From Pseudomonas tremae (GTDB lineage: Bacteria; Pseudomonadota; Gammaproteobacteria; Pseudomonadales; Pseudomonadaceae), in contig NZ_LJRO01000200.1 of NCBI RefSeq assembly GCF_001401155.1, forward strand, positions 16,066 to 80,065: a stretch of DNA of 64,000 bases, written 5' to 3'. Every line of letters starts with the position of its first letter. The first letter of the stretch is position 1. Both the position numbers and the translations under genes were made by a program. Shown here piece after piece: positions 16,733 to 25,614 of this stretch. The notes under the pieces are model-generated. The model was not told the DNA's origin and made no database searches. It worked only from the letters and a program-made list of their open reading frames with translations.

Positions 16733-18544
16733 ATGCCTGTCTTCAAGCGCTTCACTATTTTCATGCAGCAGGCCTTTCGGGCTATGCACCTGGTATGGAC
16801 CACTTCTCGCGGCTTGTCCGTCGGCCTGATACTGGCAACGCTGATTGCTGGACTGTTGCCCGCACTGGCCGCCTGGCTGGGACAGCGCATCGTGGACGCC
16901 GTCGTGGCCGCAATGCAGTTGCACGCCAGCACCGGCGACGCGCCTCTGTGGCCGGTATTGCGTTACGTATTGTTCGAAGCCGGTGTGCTGGCGCTGCTGG
17001 CCTGTGCGCAAAGAGCGTTGTCAGTGCAGCAGGCGCTGTTGCGGGTTTTGCTGGGCCAGAAGGTCAATACGTTGATTCTGGAAAAGGCCCAGACCCTGTC
17101 GCTGTCGCAATTCGAGGATTCGGAGTTCTACGACAAACTCGTGCGTGTCCGGCGCGAGGCCTCGACACGGCCGCTCGCGTTGGTGACCAAATCGCTCGGG
17201 CTGCTGCAAAACCTGATTTCGCTGATCAGCTTTGCTGTGCTGCTGGTGCATTTTTCGCCGTGGGCGTTGTTGATCCTGGTTGTCGGTGCATTGCCGGTGT
17301 TTTTTGCCGAGGCTCATTTTTCCGGTGATGCGTTCCGGTTGTTCACGCGTCGTGCCCCGGAAACCCGTCGACAGAATTACATTGAAACTCTGCTTTCCCA
17401 CGAGGGCTACATCAAGGAAGTCAAGTTGTTCGGCTTCGCGCCATTGCTGCTGCGGCGCTATCGCGAGACCTTCGAGCGTCTGTACACCGAAGACCGCCGC
17501 CTGACTCTGCGCCGTGACGGCTGGGGCTTTCTGCTGGGGCTGCTGGGCACTGCGTCGTTCTACCTGGCGTATGCGTGGGTAGTGATCGATGCGGTACAGG
17601 GCAGAATCACTCTCGGTCAGATGACCATGTACCTCGTGCTCTTCAAGCAGGGGCAGGCCGCGGTCAGTAGCAGCCTTAGCGCTATTAGCGGCTTGTATGA
17701 GGACGGCCTGTACCTGGCGGACCTGTATGTCTACCTTGGCCAGCCGGTCACGCCACCGACGGGCAGCCTGACGCAGGGCGCGCTGCCAGGCGATGGCATG
17801 CGTTTCGAAAGGGTGAGTTTCACCTACCCGGGCACCAGCCGCCCGGCACTTGAGCATATCGACCTGCACCTGGCACCGGGTCGCAGCGTAGCGCTGGTGG
17901 GTGAAAACGGTTCGGGCAAGACCACCCTGATCAAGCTGCTGACCCGCTTGTATCGCCCTGACGAGGGCCGAATCCTGCTGGATGGCAGCGATTTGCAGGA
18001 CTGGGAAGAAGATGCGCTGCGCTCGCGCATTGGCGTGATTTTTCAGGACTTCATTCGTTATCAGTTTCTGGTCGGCGAAAATCTCGGTGTCGGCGACACT
18101 CATGCGTTTCACGATGAAACCCGCTGGCGCGAGGCGGCGGCGCAAGGCATGGCCGCGCAGTTCATCGAACAGCTCGACAAGGGTTACGCCACGCAGTTGG
18201 GACGCTGGTTCGCAGGCGGTCAGGAGCTGTCCGGTGGTCAATGGCAGAAAATAGCGCTGTCTCGCGCTTACATGCGCCGGGACGCCGATATTCTGATTCT
18301 CGACGAACCCACCGCTGCGCTGGATGCAGGCGCAGAGGCCGCCGTGTTCGATCATTTCCGTGAATACGCGAAAGGCCGCATGACGCTGCTCATATCGCAC
18401 CGGTTTTCCAGCGTGCGTAACGCCGAGCACATCGTTGTACTGGAGCACGGGCGGGTGCTGGAACGCGGTGACCATGACAGCCTGATCGCCGCTGCAGGGC
18501 GCTACGCAACGCTGTTCGATCTTCAGGCGCAGGGCTATCGCTAG
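16733..18544 (+). CDS. ABC exporter (fused membrane and ATPase domains)
   Basis: About 603 residues: a six-helix type IV exporter domain (residues about 1-330), then an ATPase with Walker A GENGSGKT (390-397), Q-loop IFQDF, signature LSGGQ (499-503) and Walker B ILILDEP. It works as a homo- or heterodimer in the inner membrane. The N-terminal half is not close to MsbA (no lipid A context) and no partner gene or substrate gene is adjacent, so the substrate is unknown. ATG at 16733 is chosen over a TTG two codons upstream. Confidence 0.92.
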   Translation: MPVFKRFTIFMQQAFRAMHLVWTTSRGLSVGLILATLIAGLLPALAAWLGQRIVDAVVAAMQLHASTGDAPLWPVLRYVLFEAGVLALLACAQRALSVQQALLRVLLGQKVNTLILEKAQTLSLSQFEDSEFYDKLVRVRREASTRPLALVTKSLGLLQNLISLISFAVLLVHFSPWALLILVVGALPVFFAEAHFSGDAFRLFTRRAPETRRQNYIETLLSHEGYIKEVKLFGFAPLLLRRYRETFERLYTEDRRLTLRRDGWGFLLGLLGTASFYLAYAWVVIDAVQGRITLGQMTMYLVLFKQGQAAVSSSLSAISGLYEDGLYLADLYVYLGQPVTPPTGSLTQGALPGDGMRFERVSFTYPGTSRPALEHIDLHLAPGRSVALVGENGSGKTTLIKLLTRLYRPDEGRILLDGSDLQDWEEDALRSRIGVIFQDFIRYQFLVGENLGVGDTHAFHDETRWREAAAQGMAAQFIEQLDKGYATQLGRWFAGGQELSGGQWQKIALSRAYMRRDADILILDEPTAALDAGAEAAVFDHFREYAKGRMTLLISHRFSSVRNAEHIVVLEHGRVLERGDHDSLIAAAGRYATLFDLQAQGYR

Positions 18545-18630
18545 ATAAAAGTGTTGCAGTGAATGACCAGTCGGCGTTTTATGGAAGCCCTGTTTCACGC
18601 CGTAATTTTTTGAATCAAACGGAGACATCG

Positions 18631-19668
18631 ATGCAATTTCGTAAATTGGGCAAAACCGACCTGTCGGTCAGCGCGATCTGTCTGGGCACCATGACCTGGG
18701 GCGAGCAGAACACCCAGGATGAAGCATTCGAACAGATTCGTATGGCCAAGGACGCCAAGGTCAACTTCCTCGACACGGCCGAGATGTACCCGGTGCCGCC
18801 GCGTGGCGAGACCTACACCAAGACCGAAAGCATCATCGGCGAGTACTTCAAGAAGTACGGCGACCGCAGCGACTGGGTGTTGGCCAGCAAAGTGGCCGGA
18901 CCCGGTCGCATGGAGCACATCCGTGATGGCAACCCGCGCCTCGACCGCAAGAACATTACTGCAGCACTTGAGGCCAGCCTCAAGCGTCTGAACACGGATT
19001 ATCTGGACCTGTACCAGTTGCACTGGCCGGATCGCAAGACCAACTTTTTCGGTGTCCTGGGTTATACCCACGACCCTGACGACCAAGCGGTCGAGATCGA
19101 GGAAACCCTGTCGGTCCTGGCTGATCTGGTCAAGGCAGGCAAGATCCGTCACTTCGGTCTGTCCAACGAAACGCCGTGGGGCACCCAGCGCTTTCTGAGC
19201 CTTGCCGAAAAGCTTGATCTGCCGCGCGCCGTGTCGATCCAGAACCCCTACAACCTGCTGAACCGCACATTCGAAGTCGGTCTGGCAGAAATCGCCATTC
19301 GCGAACAGATCGGCTTGCTGGCCTATTCGCCACTGGCGTTCGGTGTGCTGGCCGGCAAGTACCTTGACGGCGCACGTCCGGCCGATGGCCGCCTGACCCT
19401 GTTCGAGCGCTTCCAGCGCTACAACAACCCGCAGGCCGTCAGCGCTACCGCCCAATACGTTGCGCTGGCCCGCGAGCATGGTCTGGACCCTTCGCACATG
19501 GCACTGGCTTACGTGACCAGCCGCCCGTTCGTGACCAGTAACATCATCGGCGCCACGAAACTGGAGCAGTTGAAGATCAATCTGGACAGCATCGATGTCA
19601 CGCTGTCCGATGAAGTGATCGCCGGTATCGAGGCTATTCACACCGCGCAACCCAACCCCGCGCCATAA
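18631..19668 (+). CDS. Aldo/keto reductase (Tas-like)
   Basis: 345 residues with an AKR TIM barrel. The catalytic tetrad is readable: Asp48, Tyr53, Lys87 and His131. The insert with HWPDRKTNFFGVLGY is typical of E. coli Tas and relatives. It would reduce aldehydes or ketones using NADPH; the physiological substrate is unknown. The ATG at 18631 has GGAG upstream; the in-frame extension from 18559 does not match the family. It lies 86 bp after the ABC exporter on the same strand. Confidence 0.92.
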   Translation: MQFRKLGKTDLSVSAICLGTMTWGEQNTQDEAFEQIRMAKDAKVNFLDTAEMYPVPPRGETYTKTESIIGEYFKKYGDRSDWVLASKVAGPGRMEHIRDGNPRLDRKNITAALEASLKRLNTDYLDLYQLHWPDRKTNFFGVLGYTHDPDDQAVEIEETLSVLADLVKAGKIRHFGLSNETPWGTQRFLSLAEKLDLPRAVSIQNPYNLLNRTFEVGLAEIAIREQIGLLAYSPLAFGVLAGKYLDGARPADGRLTLFERFQRYNNPQAVSATAQYVALAREHGLDPSHMALAYVTSRPFVTSNIIGATKLEQLKINLDSIDVTLSDEVIAGIEAIHTAQPNPAP

Positions 19669-19734
19669 CCTGCACTGAACTTCCCGTCAGCCTCGCCAGT
19701 CAGCACTAGGTGCTTACTTCGAGGCTGAACCCTG

Positions 19735-20535
19735 ATGCATATCTCTCTCAAGCAACAAGTCGCAATCGTTACCGGTGCCAGTTCCGGACTGGGTGCCGGT
19801 GCCGCAAGGGCGCTGGCCGACGCTGGCGCTGCAGTGGTCATCAACTACAACTCCAAGGCTGAACCTGCCGAGAAGCTGGCCGAAGAAATTCGCGCTGCGG
19901 GTGGCCGTGCCCTGGCGATCGGGGCCGACGTGTCGAAAGAGGAAGATGTCGAGCGGATGTTCGCCCAGACCATTGAGCACTTCGGTGCGCTGGATATTCT
20001 GGTCGCCAATTCCGGTCTGCAAAAAGATGCGTCCATCGTCGACATGAGCCTGGACGACTGGAACACGGTCATCAATGTCAACCTGACCGGGCAGTTTCTT
20101 TGCGCCCGCGCCGCGTTGCGCCAGTTCATCAAGCAGGGCATGCGCCCCAATGTGTCCAGGGCGATGGGCAAGATCATTCACATGAGTTCGGTCCACCAGT
20201 TGATCCCTTGGGCCGGGCACGTCAATTACGCAGCGTCCAAGGGCGGCGTCGACCTGCTGATGCGCAGCATCGCCCAGGAAGTCGGCGAACTGAAGATTCG
20301 CGTCAACAGTGTTGCGCCGGGTGCGATCCGCACGCCGATCAATGCCGACGCGCGTAAAGGTGATGCCGAGAAGGAAATGCTCAAGCTGATTCCCTACGGC
20401 CGCATCGGCGAGCCGGAAGACGTTGCCAACGCGGTCCTTTGGCTGGCTTCCGATGCATCCGATTATGTCCACGGTACTACCCTGTTCATCGACGGTGGTA
20501 TGACCCTTTATCCGGAGTTTCGTGGCAATGGCTGA
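19735..20535 (+). CDS. SDR-family dehydrogenase (glucose 1-dehydrogenase-like)
   Basis: 266 residues, classical short-chain dehydrogenase: TGASSGLG cofactor motif (13-20), NxSG (ANSG, 91-94), and the catalytic Ser151/152, Tyr165 and Lys169. The C-terminal FIDGGMTLYPEF resembles glucose 1-dehydrogenases. The gene overlaps the start of a GH15 glucoamylase-like gene by 8 bp, which supports action on glucose or a related sugar released by that enzyme. The precise substrate is inferred only from this context. Confidence 0.88.
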   Translation: MHISLKQQVAIVTGASSGLGAGAARALADAGAAVVINYNSKAEPAEKLAEEIRAAGGRALAIGADVSKEEDVERMFAQTIEHFGALDILVANSGLQKDASIVDMSLDDWNTVINVNLTGQFLCARAALRQFIKQGMRPNVSRAMGKIIHMSSVHQLIPWAGHVNYAASKGGVDLLMRSIAQEVGELKIRVNSVAPGAIRTPINADARKGDAEKEMLKLIPYGRIGEPEDVANAVLWLASDASDYVHGTTLFIDGGMTLYPEFRGNG

Positions 20536-22354
20536 CTTTCCGGAAGAGGCGCAGAACCGCATCGAGAATCACGGCATCATCGGTGACATGCGCAGTGCAG
20601 CGCTGATCGCCGACACCGGCAGTATCGACTTCTGTTGCTGGCCGGACTTCGACAGCCCGTCGATCTTTACCGCGCTGCTCGACACCAACGACGCCGGAAT
20701 CTTTCAGCTGGCGCCGGATCTGCCTGATGCACGAAGGCTGCAGATTTACCTGCCCGACACCAACGTGCTGCAAACCCGCTGGATTTCCGAAGATGCGGTG
20801 GTGGAAGTTACTGACCTGATGCCGATTGGCGAAGATCAGGAAGACCTGCCGCGTATCGTACGTCGCGTGCAGGTGCGTTTTGGCGAGGCGACGATCCGGA
20901 TGCGCTGCCGCGTGCGCATGGACTACAGCCGCGCTGAAACCAACGCGCGCATCGACGGCCAGGACGTCTGTTTCGAGGCAGAGGGGCAGCCGGGCATGCG
21001 CTTGTCGGCTGCCACGCCATTGCATCTGCAGGATCAGGACGCGGTCGCTGAGTTTCATATGCACAAAGGCCAGACCATCGAGTTCATTCTTGGCGGTATC
21101 GACGACCCTAATGTCGCAGCGGGCAAGTGCTCGCGTTATTTCAACGACACGTTGAAATTCTGGCGTCGTTGGGCTGGCCAGTCGCAGTACAAGGGCCGCT
21201 GGCGTGAAATGGTTACCCGTTCGGCGCTGGCGCTCAAGCTGCTGACCTCTCGCAAGCATGGCGGCATCGTCGCTGCAGCGACATTTGGCCTGCCGGAAAC
21301 CGAGGGTGGCGAACGTAACTGGGATTACCGTTACACCTGGATCCGTGACGCATCGTTCACCGTTTATGCGTTCATGCGCCTGGGCTACACCGAAGAAGCC
21401 AATGCGTTCATGGGCTGGGTGCGTGGGCGCCTGGATGACTGCTGCGAACAGACCGAGAAGCTCGGCATTCTGTATGCCCTCGACGGCCATGCCGAGCTGC
21501 CCGAAGAACATCTCGATCACCTCTCCGGTTACGGCGGTGCGCAACCAGTGCGTATTGGTAATGAAGCGTACGAGCAGGTCCAGCTGGACATCTACGGCGA
21601 GCTGATGGACGCCGTTTACCTGGCCAACAAGTACGGTGACGCAATCTCCCATGAAGGCTGGAAACATGTGGTGCGTCAGGTAGATTACGTGTGCGAGCAC
21701 TGGAATGACCGCGATGTGGGCATTTGGGAAATGCGCGGCGGCGATCAGCACTTTCTGCATTCGCGGCTGATGTGCTGGGTGGCGCTGGATCGTGCTCTGC
21801 GCCTGGCCTTGAAACGTTCGCTGTCGGGGCCTTTCGAACGCTGGAACAAGGTGCGCGAAGATATCCAGAACGACATTTGGGAGAACTTCTGGAACGAAGA
21901 ACTGGGCCACTTTGTGCAACACAAGGGCAGCCGCAACCTTGATGCGTCCATGTTGCTGATGCCGCTGGTGCGCTTTGTCGGGGCCAATGATCCGAAGTGG
22001 CTGGCGACGCTGGATGCCATCGAAGCAGCGCTGGTGCGCGATGGCATGGTATTCCGCTACCGCAACGACGACGATCATGATGACGGCCTGGCGGGCGAAG
22101 AGGGCGCCTTCGTGGCCTGCTCGTTCTGGTACGTGGAATGTCTGGCCCGTGCCGGGCGGGTCGAGCAGGCGCATCTGGAGTTCGAGCAACTGCTGCGTTA
22201 CGCCAACCCGTTGGGGCTGTATGCCGAAGAGTTCGACAGTCACGCGCGGCATCTGGGCAACACACCGCAGGCCTTGAGTCATCTGGCGCTGATCAGCGCG
22301 GCCAGTTTTCTGGACCGTAAACTGGGAGGCGGGCAGGCGCTCTGGCAGCCTTGA
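20528..22354 (+). CDS. Glycoside hydrolase family 15 (glucoamylase/trehalase-like)
   Basis: 608 residues, COG3387-type GH15. The N-terminal domain (IENHGIIGDMRSAALIADTGSIDFCCWPDFDSPSIF) is the usual beta-sandwich; the (alpha/alpha)6 catalytic barrel contains ERNWDYRYTWIRDASF and the acid region AGEEGAFVACSFW. There is no signal peptide, so it acts in the cytoplasm, probably on alpha-linked glucosides such as trehalose or maltodextrins. ATG at 20528 overlaps the SDR stop by 8 bp (translational coupling); GTG at 20522 is the alternative. Confidence 0.9.
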   Translation: MADFPEEAQNRIENHGIIGDMRSAALIADTGSIDFCCWPDFDSPSIFTALLDTNDAGIFQLAPDLPDARRLQIYLPDTNVLQTRWISEDAVVEVTDLMPIGEDQEDLPRIVRRVQVRFGEATIRMRCRVRMDYSRAETNARIDGQDVCFEAEGQPGMRLSAATPLHLQDQDAVAEFHMHKGQTIEFILGGIDDPNVAAGKCSRYFNDTLKFWRRWAGQSQYKGRWREMVTRSALALKLLTSRKHGGIVAAATFGLPETEGGERNWDYRYTWIRDASFTVYAFMRLGYTEEANAFMGWVRGRLDDCCEQTEKLGILYALDGHAELPEEHLDHLSGYGGAQPVRIGNEAYEQVQLDIYGELMDAVYLANKYGDAISHEGWKHVVRQVDYVCEHWNDRDVGIWEMRGGDQHFLHSRLMCWVALDRALRLALKRSLSGPFERWNKVREDIQNDIWENFWNEELGHFVQHKGSRNLDASMLLMPLVRFVGANDPKWLATLDAIEAALVRDGMVFRYRNDDDHDDGLAGEEGAFVACSFWYVECLARAGRVEQAHLEFEQLLRYANPLGLYAEEFDSHARHLGNTPQALSHLALISAASFLDRKLGGGQALWQP

Positions 22355-22417
22355 GTGTACCGAGCGTTTTCGAAAAGGCGCTGTGTGGTACAGCGTCCAT
22401 CGCCCGCCAACACCGGG

Positions 22418-23848
22418 TTACTTAGGGCGCAGAACGTAGCCGACCGACTGTTTTTCCAGTCGATAATCTTCGGCATATGTTTCGCAATGGCTCAGTCTCG
22501 TCAGGTACGCGCCTTGGCCATTCAGGTACTCGCGCGTGTCGACGGCATCGCCGCACATCGCCAGCTCGCGCCCGCTCAGCAGTCCCACGGCCTGAGCTGA
22601 GCGCAGCGCACCCATGGGCGTCCAGTCGGCGATCAGCAGCGCGCCCTCCGGCACCGACTCTTCGTAGGCGTGCACGAACTGTTCGGCAGATCGATCGCGC
22701 AGATAAGGCACCATGAAATAATGAATGTCGTCTCGCATCGGCAGCTTTTCGGTATGCGCAGGCAGCTGGATGACGCCATTGGCGTAAAGCGCATAGGCCA
22801 GAAGGATCACCGCAGGCGCGGACAACACTGAAAGATTGAGCAGGACCCCGCGAGCAGCGTTGCGGGGCAACAGGCGCCGCAGTTGAATCATGCCAAGGAC
22901 ACTCAACATCGCTATGCCAGGCAGGAAAAAAGTAAAGCGGTCGGTGACGTTATAGGAAATGGCGAATACCAGGTTCAGGAGTGCCGCGGCCCATAGCAAG
23001 CGTAACCGACTGCCCTTGGGAAACAGCACCAGACCCGCCAGCTGAGGTCCGATCAGCGATAGCAGCAACAGCACTACCGAGGTTTTTTCCTGTAACAGTT
23101 GGTCGAAGCGCAGCAGGCTGCCTTCCCATTCCGGGCCAGCGAGAGTCGAGGACGCTCCGGTCAGATAACGACGGGCGATCTCCAGCAGCCCCGAGCCTGC
23201 GTTCAGATCATTGATCACAGCAAAGGCCGCTGCCGCAAAGCCCAGCAGGAAGCCGGGCAGTGTGATCAGCGCCAGAGCTTTGTGCTGATACAGAATTTGC
23301 ACGTACAACGGCAGCAGGACCACAAAGGTCAGTTGGTGGATCGAGGCGGCCATGCCGGTCAGAACGCCGACCATGAACAGCTTTTTCAACGGTGTCAGCC
23401 GGCTGCTGTCGTGAAATTGCAACGCATATGTCAGCAGCACGAGCAGGGTGTGCAGCAGGTAGACCTCCGCCTTGGTCGAGACCCAGAAAACTCCGTGGGC
23501 GAGCAGTGTCGCCACTGCGGCAAGTACGGCCTGACGAGGCCCTGCACCGACGTTCAGGGCCAGTCGATAGATGACCCAGGCGAGTGGCAGCAAAATCATA
23601 GAATTCAGCAGGCTGAGCGGCGTAGCTCCGAACAAAGTCAAAAATACGGCATTGAACAACTGATAAAGCGGATGCTCCAGTGGTCCGAGCGACTGGCTGA
23701 AATACGGCCCCTCATGGGCATTGGCCAGAAACATGCCGTTGTCCATCCATTGCACCGGCCCGCTGGAAGCCAGAAAGCTCGCTGCAATGGCGAGGCATAG
23801 CAGAACCATGGGAATGATGTTTGATGCGCGTGAAGTATCGGCAGGCAT
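22418..23848 (-). CDS. GT-C/DUF2723-like membrane glycosyltransferase
   Basis: 476 residues with about ten hydrophobic helices. The first periplasmic loop carries acidic residues followed by EHPLYQLFN, the layout of GT-C enzymes that use polyprenyl-phosphate sugars; the C-terminal soluble part (from about residue 370) would sit in the periplasm. It resembles the protein O-mannosyltransferase-like DUF2723 proteins. It is the last gene of a five-gene operon for polyprenyl-phosphoryl-pentose synthesis, 57 bp after the flippase-like gene with its own strong ribosome site (GGAGGAG). I infer that it transfers the lipid-linked sugar, perhaps D-arabinofuranose, to an unknown acceptor. Confidence 0.7.
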   Translation of the reverse strand: MPADTSRASNIIPMVLLCLAIAASFLASSGPVQWMDNGMFLANAHEGPYFSQSLGPLEHPLYQLFNAVFLTLFGATPLSLLNSMILLPLAWVIYRLALNVGAGPRQAVLAAVATLLAHGVFWVSTKAEVYLLHTLLVLLTYALQFHDSSRLTPLKKLFMVGVLTGMAASIHQLTFVVLLPLYVQILYQHKALALITLPGFLLGFAAAAFAVINDLNAGSGLLEIARRYLTGASSTLAGPEWEGSLLRFDQLLQEKTSVVLLLLSLIGPQLAGLVLFPKGSRLRLLWAAALLNLVFAISYNVTDRFTFFLPGIAMLSVLGMIQLRRLLPRNAARGVLLNLSVLSAPAVILLAYALYANGVIQLPAHTEKLPMRDDIHYFMVPYLRDRSAEQFVHAYEESVPEGALLIADWTPMGALRSAQAVGLLSGRELAMCGDAVDTREYLNGQGAYLTRLSHCETYAEDYRLEKQSVGYVLRPK

Positions 23849-23905
23849 TGAATAAAACTCCTCCTTGAGGTGAACAGAAAAACGGGAAACGATTACCTGG
23901 CGGCG

Positions 23906-24877
23906 TCAGGGCTGACGCTCCGGCACCTGTGCAGCGTCTTTGAACCGGGACAGCATCGCCGCCCCGATGGCCACCGCAAACCACAGGGTCGCCAGGCGGA
24001 TCAGTAGCGTTGCCGCAACGGCATCCGCGCTTGGCATGCCTTTGAAAATCAGCAGTCCGACCATGACCGCTTCGGCACTGCCCAGGCCGCCAGGCATGAA
24101 ACTCACTGCGCCTGCGAGCATCGCCAATGCGTAAGTGAACACGGCAAACGTGAGGGGGATCTGGGCGCCCAACCAGCCAAGCATCCAGTAGAACGCTAGT
24201 GCTTCGGCGCTCCAGGCGATCAGGCTTAGCCAGCTGGCCGTCAGCAGTACGTCCCAGCGCAGGCATTGGCGCGCCGCGAGCAACATGTCGAATACTTGCC
24301 GCCACAGTCTGTGCCGTCGTGTGCCGCTGGCCGCCGGTATCAAACCCCGCAGGCGTTGCAGCAAAGGGCGTTGAGACAGGACCAGCAGGACGGCGAGTAC
24401 CAGTATCAGGCCAGGCACGATGATTGTTTGCGCTTGCGGATACCACGACAAGCCGAACAACGTCAGCAGCACGATGGCCAGCAAGTCGGACAGGCGCTCG
24501 CTGAAAAAGGCGGCAAAGCTGTGCGGGTAGGGCACGCCCAGCGGTTTGAGTAGCACGCCGCGCAAGGCTTCGCCGGCCTTGCCAGGCGTCGTGGTCAAGG
24601 CAAAGCCCGCCAGATAAATGCTCAGGCTGTGTCGCCACGCGAGCGGATGCCCCAGGACCTGAAGGTAGAGTTGCCAGCGGCCGAAGCGCAGGCCGTAATT
24701 GAGCGCGGACATCAGCAATGCTGCGCCAATGCCAAGCAGCCCGACCTTGGCGGCCGCCTCGCTCACCGCCTGCCAGCCGCCCCACAGGGAAAACCCCAGA
24801 TACCCCAGCGCAGAGCCGACCACTGAAAGCAATACCGCCCTATAACGCCACCCTGACAGCGCCGACAGACTGCTCAC
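23906..24877 (-). CDS. Lysylphosphatidylglycerol-synthetase-TM/flippase-like membrane protein (UPF0104)
   Basis: About 323 residues, eight or so membrane helices, with motifs of the UPF0104/AglD-type family (TTTPGKAGEALRGVLLK, FFSERLSDLLAIVLL, and the C-terminal FMPGGLGSAEAVMVGLL). Such proteins accompany many lipid-linked sugar pathways and are suspected flippases. The GTG at 24877 gives a GTGA overlap with the upstream SDR gene, matching the 4-bp overlaps elsewhere in this operon; an ATG at 24925 inside the SDR gene is the alternative. Possible role: moving polyprenyl-phosphoryl-sugar across the inner membrane. Confidence 0.8.
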   Translation of the reverse strand: MSSLSALSGWRYRAVLLSVVGSALGYLGFSLWGGWQAVSEAAAKVGLLGIGAALLMSALNYGLRFGRWQLYLQVLGHPLAWRHSLSIYLAGFALTTTPGKAGEALRGVLLKPLGVPYPHSFAAFFSERLSDLLAIVLLTLFGLSWYPQAQTIIVPGLILVLAVLLVLSQRPLLQRLRGLIPAASGTRRHRLWRQVFDMLLAARQCLRWDVLLTASWLSLIAWSAEALAFYWMLGWLGAQIPLTFAVFTYALAMLAGAVSFMPGGLGSAEAVMVGLLIFKGMPSADAVAATLLIRLATLWFAVAIGAAMLSRFKDAAQVPERQP

Positions 24878-25614
24878 AGGTCGAGCCTTTTGAACAGCGC
24901 TCGCGGTATCGAGCGGATCACCCACATGATCCAGGCCCAGTAGCCCGGTACGTAAAGACTGCCTGATTGACGCTCAATCCCCGCGACGATGCGTCTGGCA
25001 ACCGTTTCAGGCTGCGCAACCAGCGCGGCAGGCAACTTCTGACCCTGGGTCATGGGGGTATCGACAAAACCGGGCTTGATGGTCAGCACACGCACACCGA
25101 TCTTGAACATACGCGCGTCCAGCCCGTCGCAGAACGTGGTGACTGCTGCCTTGGCCGAACCGTAAAGGTAGTTGGAAGGGCGGCCGCGCTCGCCAGCCAC
25201 CGAAGAGATAACCGCCAGTGTGCCGCAGCGCTGTATTTCGAAATGCCGGGCCAGCAGGGTCAACAGCGCGATCACTGAAACACTGTTGGTGATGAAAGCC
25301 TGCAGCGCCAGGGCAACGTCTTGTTCGCACGCGCGCTGGTCGGGCAATGTGCCATGCGCAATCAGCACAATGTCGATCTGGCCCAAGGCCTTCAGGCATG
25401 CGTCGAGCATTGCCGGGTGTTCGGCAAAGTGCGTAGCGTCCATGGGGTGCAGCATGATACTCCCGGCACCACGAGCCTTGAGGTCGGCTTCGTTGCTTTC
25501 CAGCTTTTCCACATTGCGTGCGACGAGGAAAAAATCACAGCCTTGCACTGCCCAGAGCCTAGCGCAGGCGTGGGCGATGGTAGAGGTCGCTCCAATGATC
25601 AGGATTCGTTTCAT
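24874..25614 (-). CDS. SDR-family reductase, DprE2-like
   Basis: 246 residues. The N-terminus MKRILIIGATSTIAHACARLWA has the variant GATSTIA nucleotide-binding motif of DprE2-like proteins, with Ser-Tyr-Lys in ISSVAGERGRPSNYLYGSAKAAV. In mycobacteria DprE2 reduces the keto intermediate made by DprE1, completing epimerisation of decaprenylphosphoryl-ribose to -arabinose. Its gene directly follows the DprE1-like gene here (ATGA overlap at 25611-25614), the same order as in mycobacteria. Function is inferred from family and context. Confidence 0.85.
   Translation of the reverse strand: MKRILIIGATSTIAHACARLWAVQGCDFFLVARNVEKLESNEADLKARGAGSIMLHPMDATHFAEHPAMLDACLKALGQIDIVLIAHGTLPDQRACEQDVALALQAFITNSVSVIALLTLLARHFEIQRCGTLAVISSVAGERGRPSNYLYGSAKAAVTTFCDGLDARMFKIGVRVLTIKPGFVDTPMTQGQKLPAALVAQPETVARRIVAGIERQSGSLYVPGYWAWIMWVIRSIPRALFKRLDL

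Noticed and set aside
17021..18628. Long open frame of 535 codons antisense to the ABC exporter
   Set aside because: The sense frame has all ABC motifs; the antisense product is rich in Q, R and H with no recognisable domains, a common artefact of GC-rich codon use.
20486..22282. 598-codon frame antisense to the GH15 gene
   Set aside because: Mirror of a real gene with intact catalytic motifs; the product has no family-like features.
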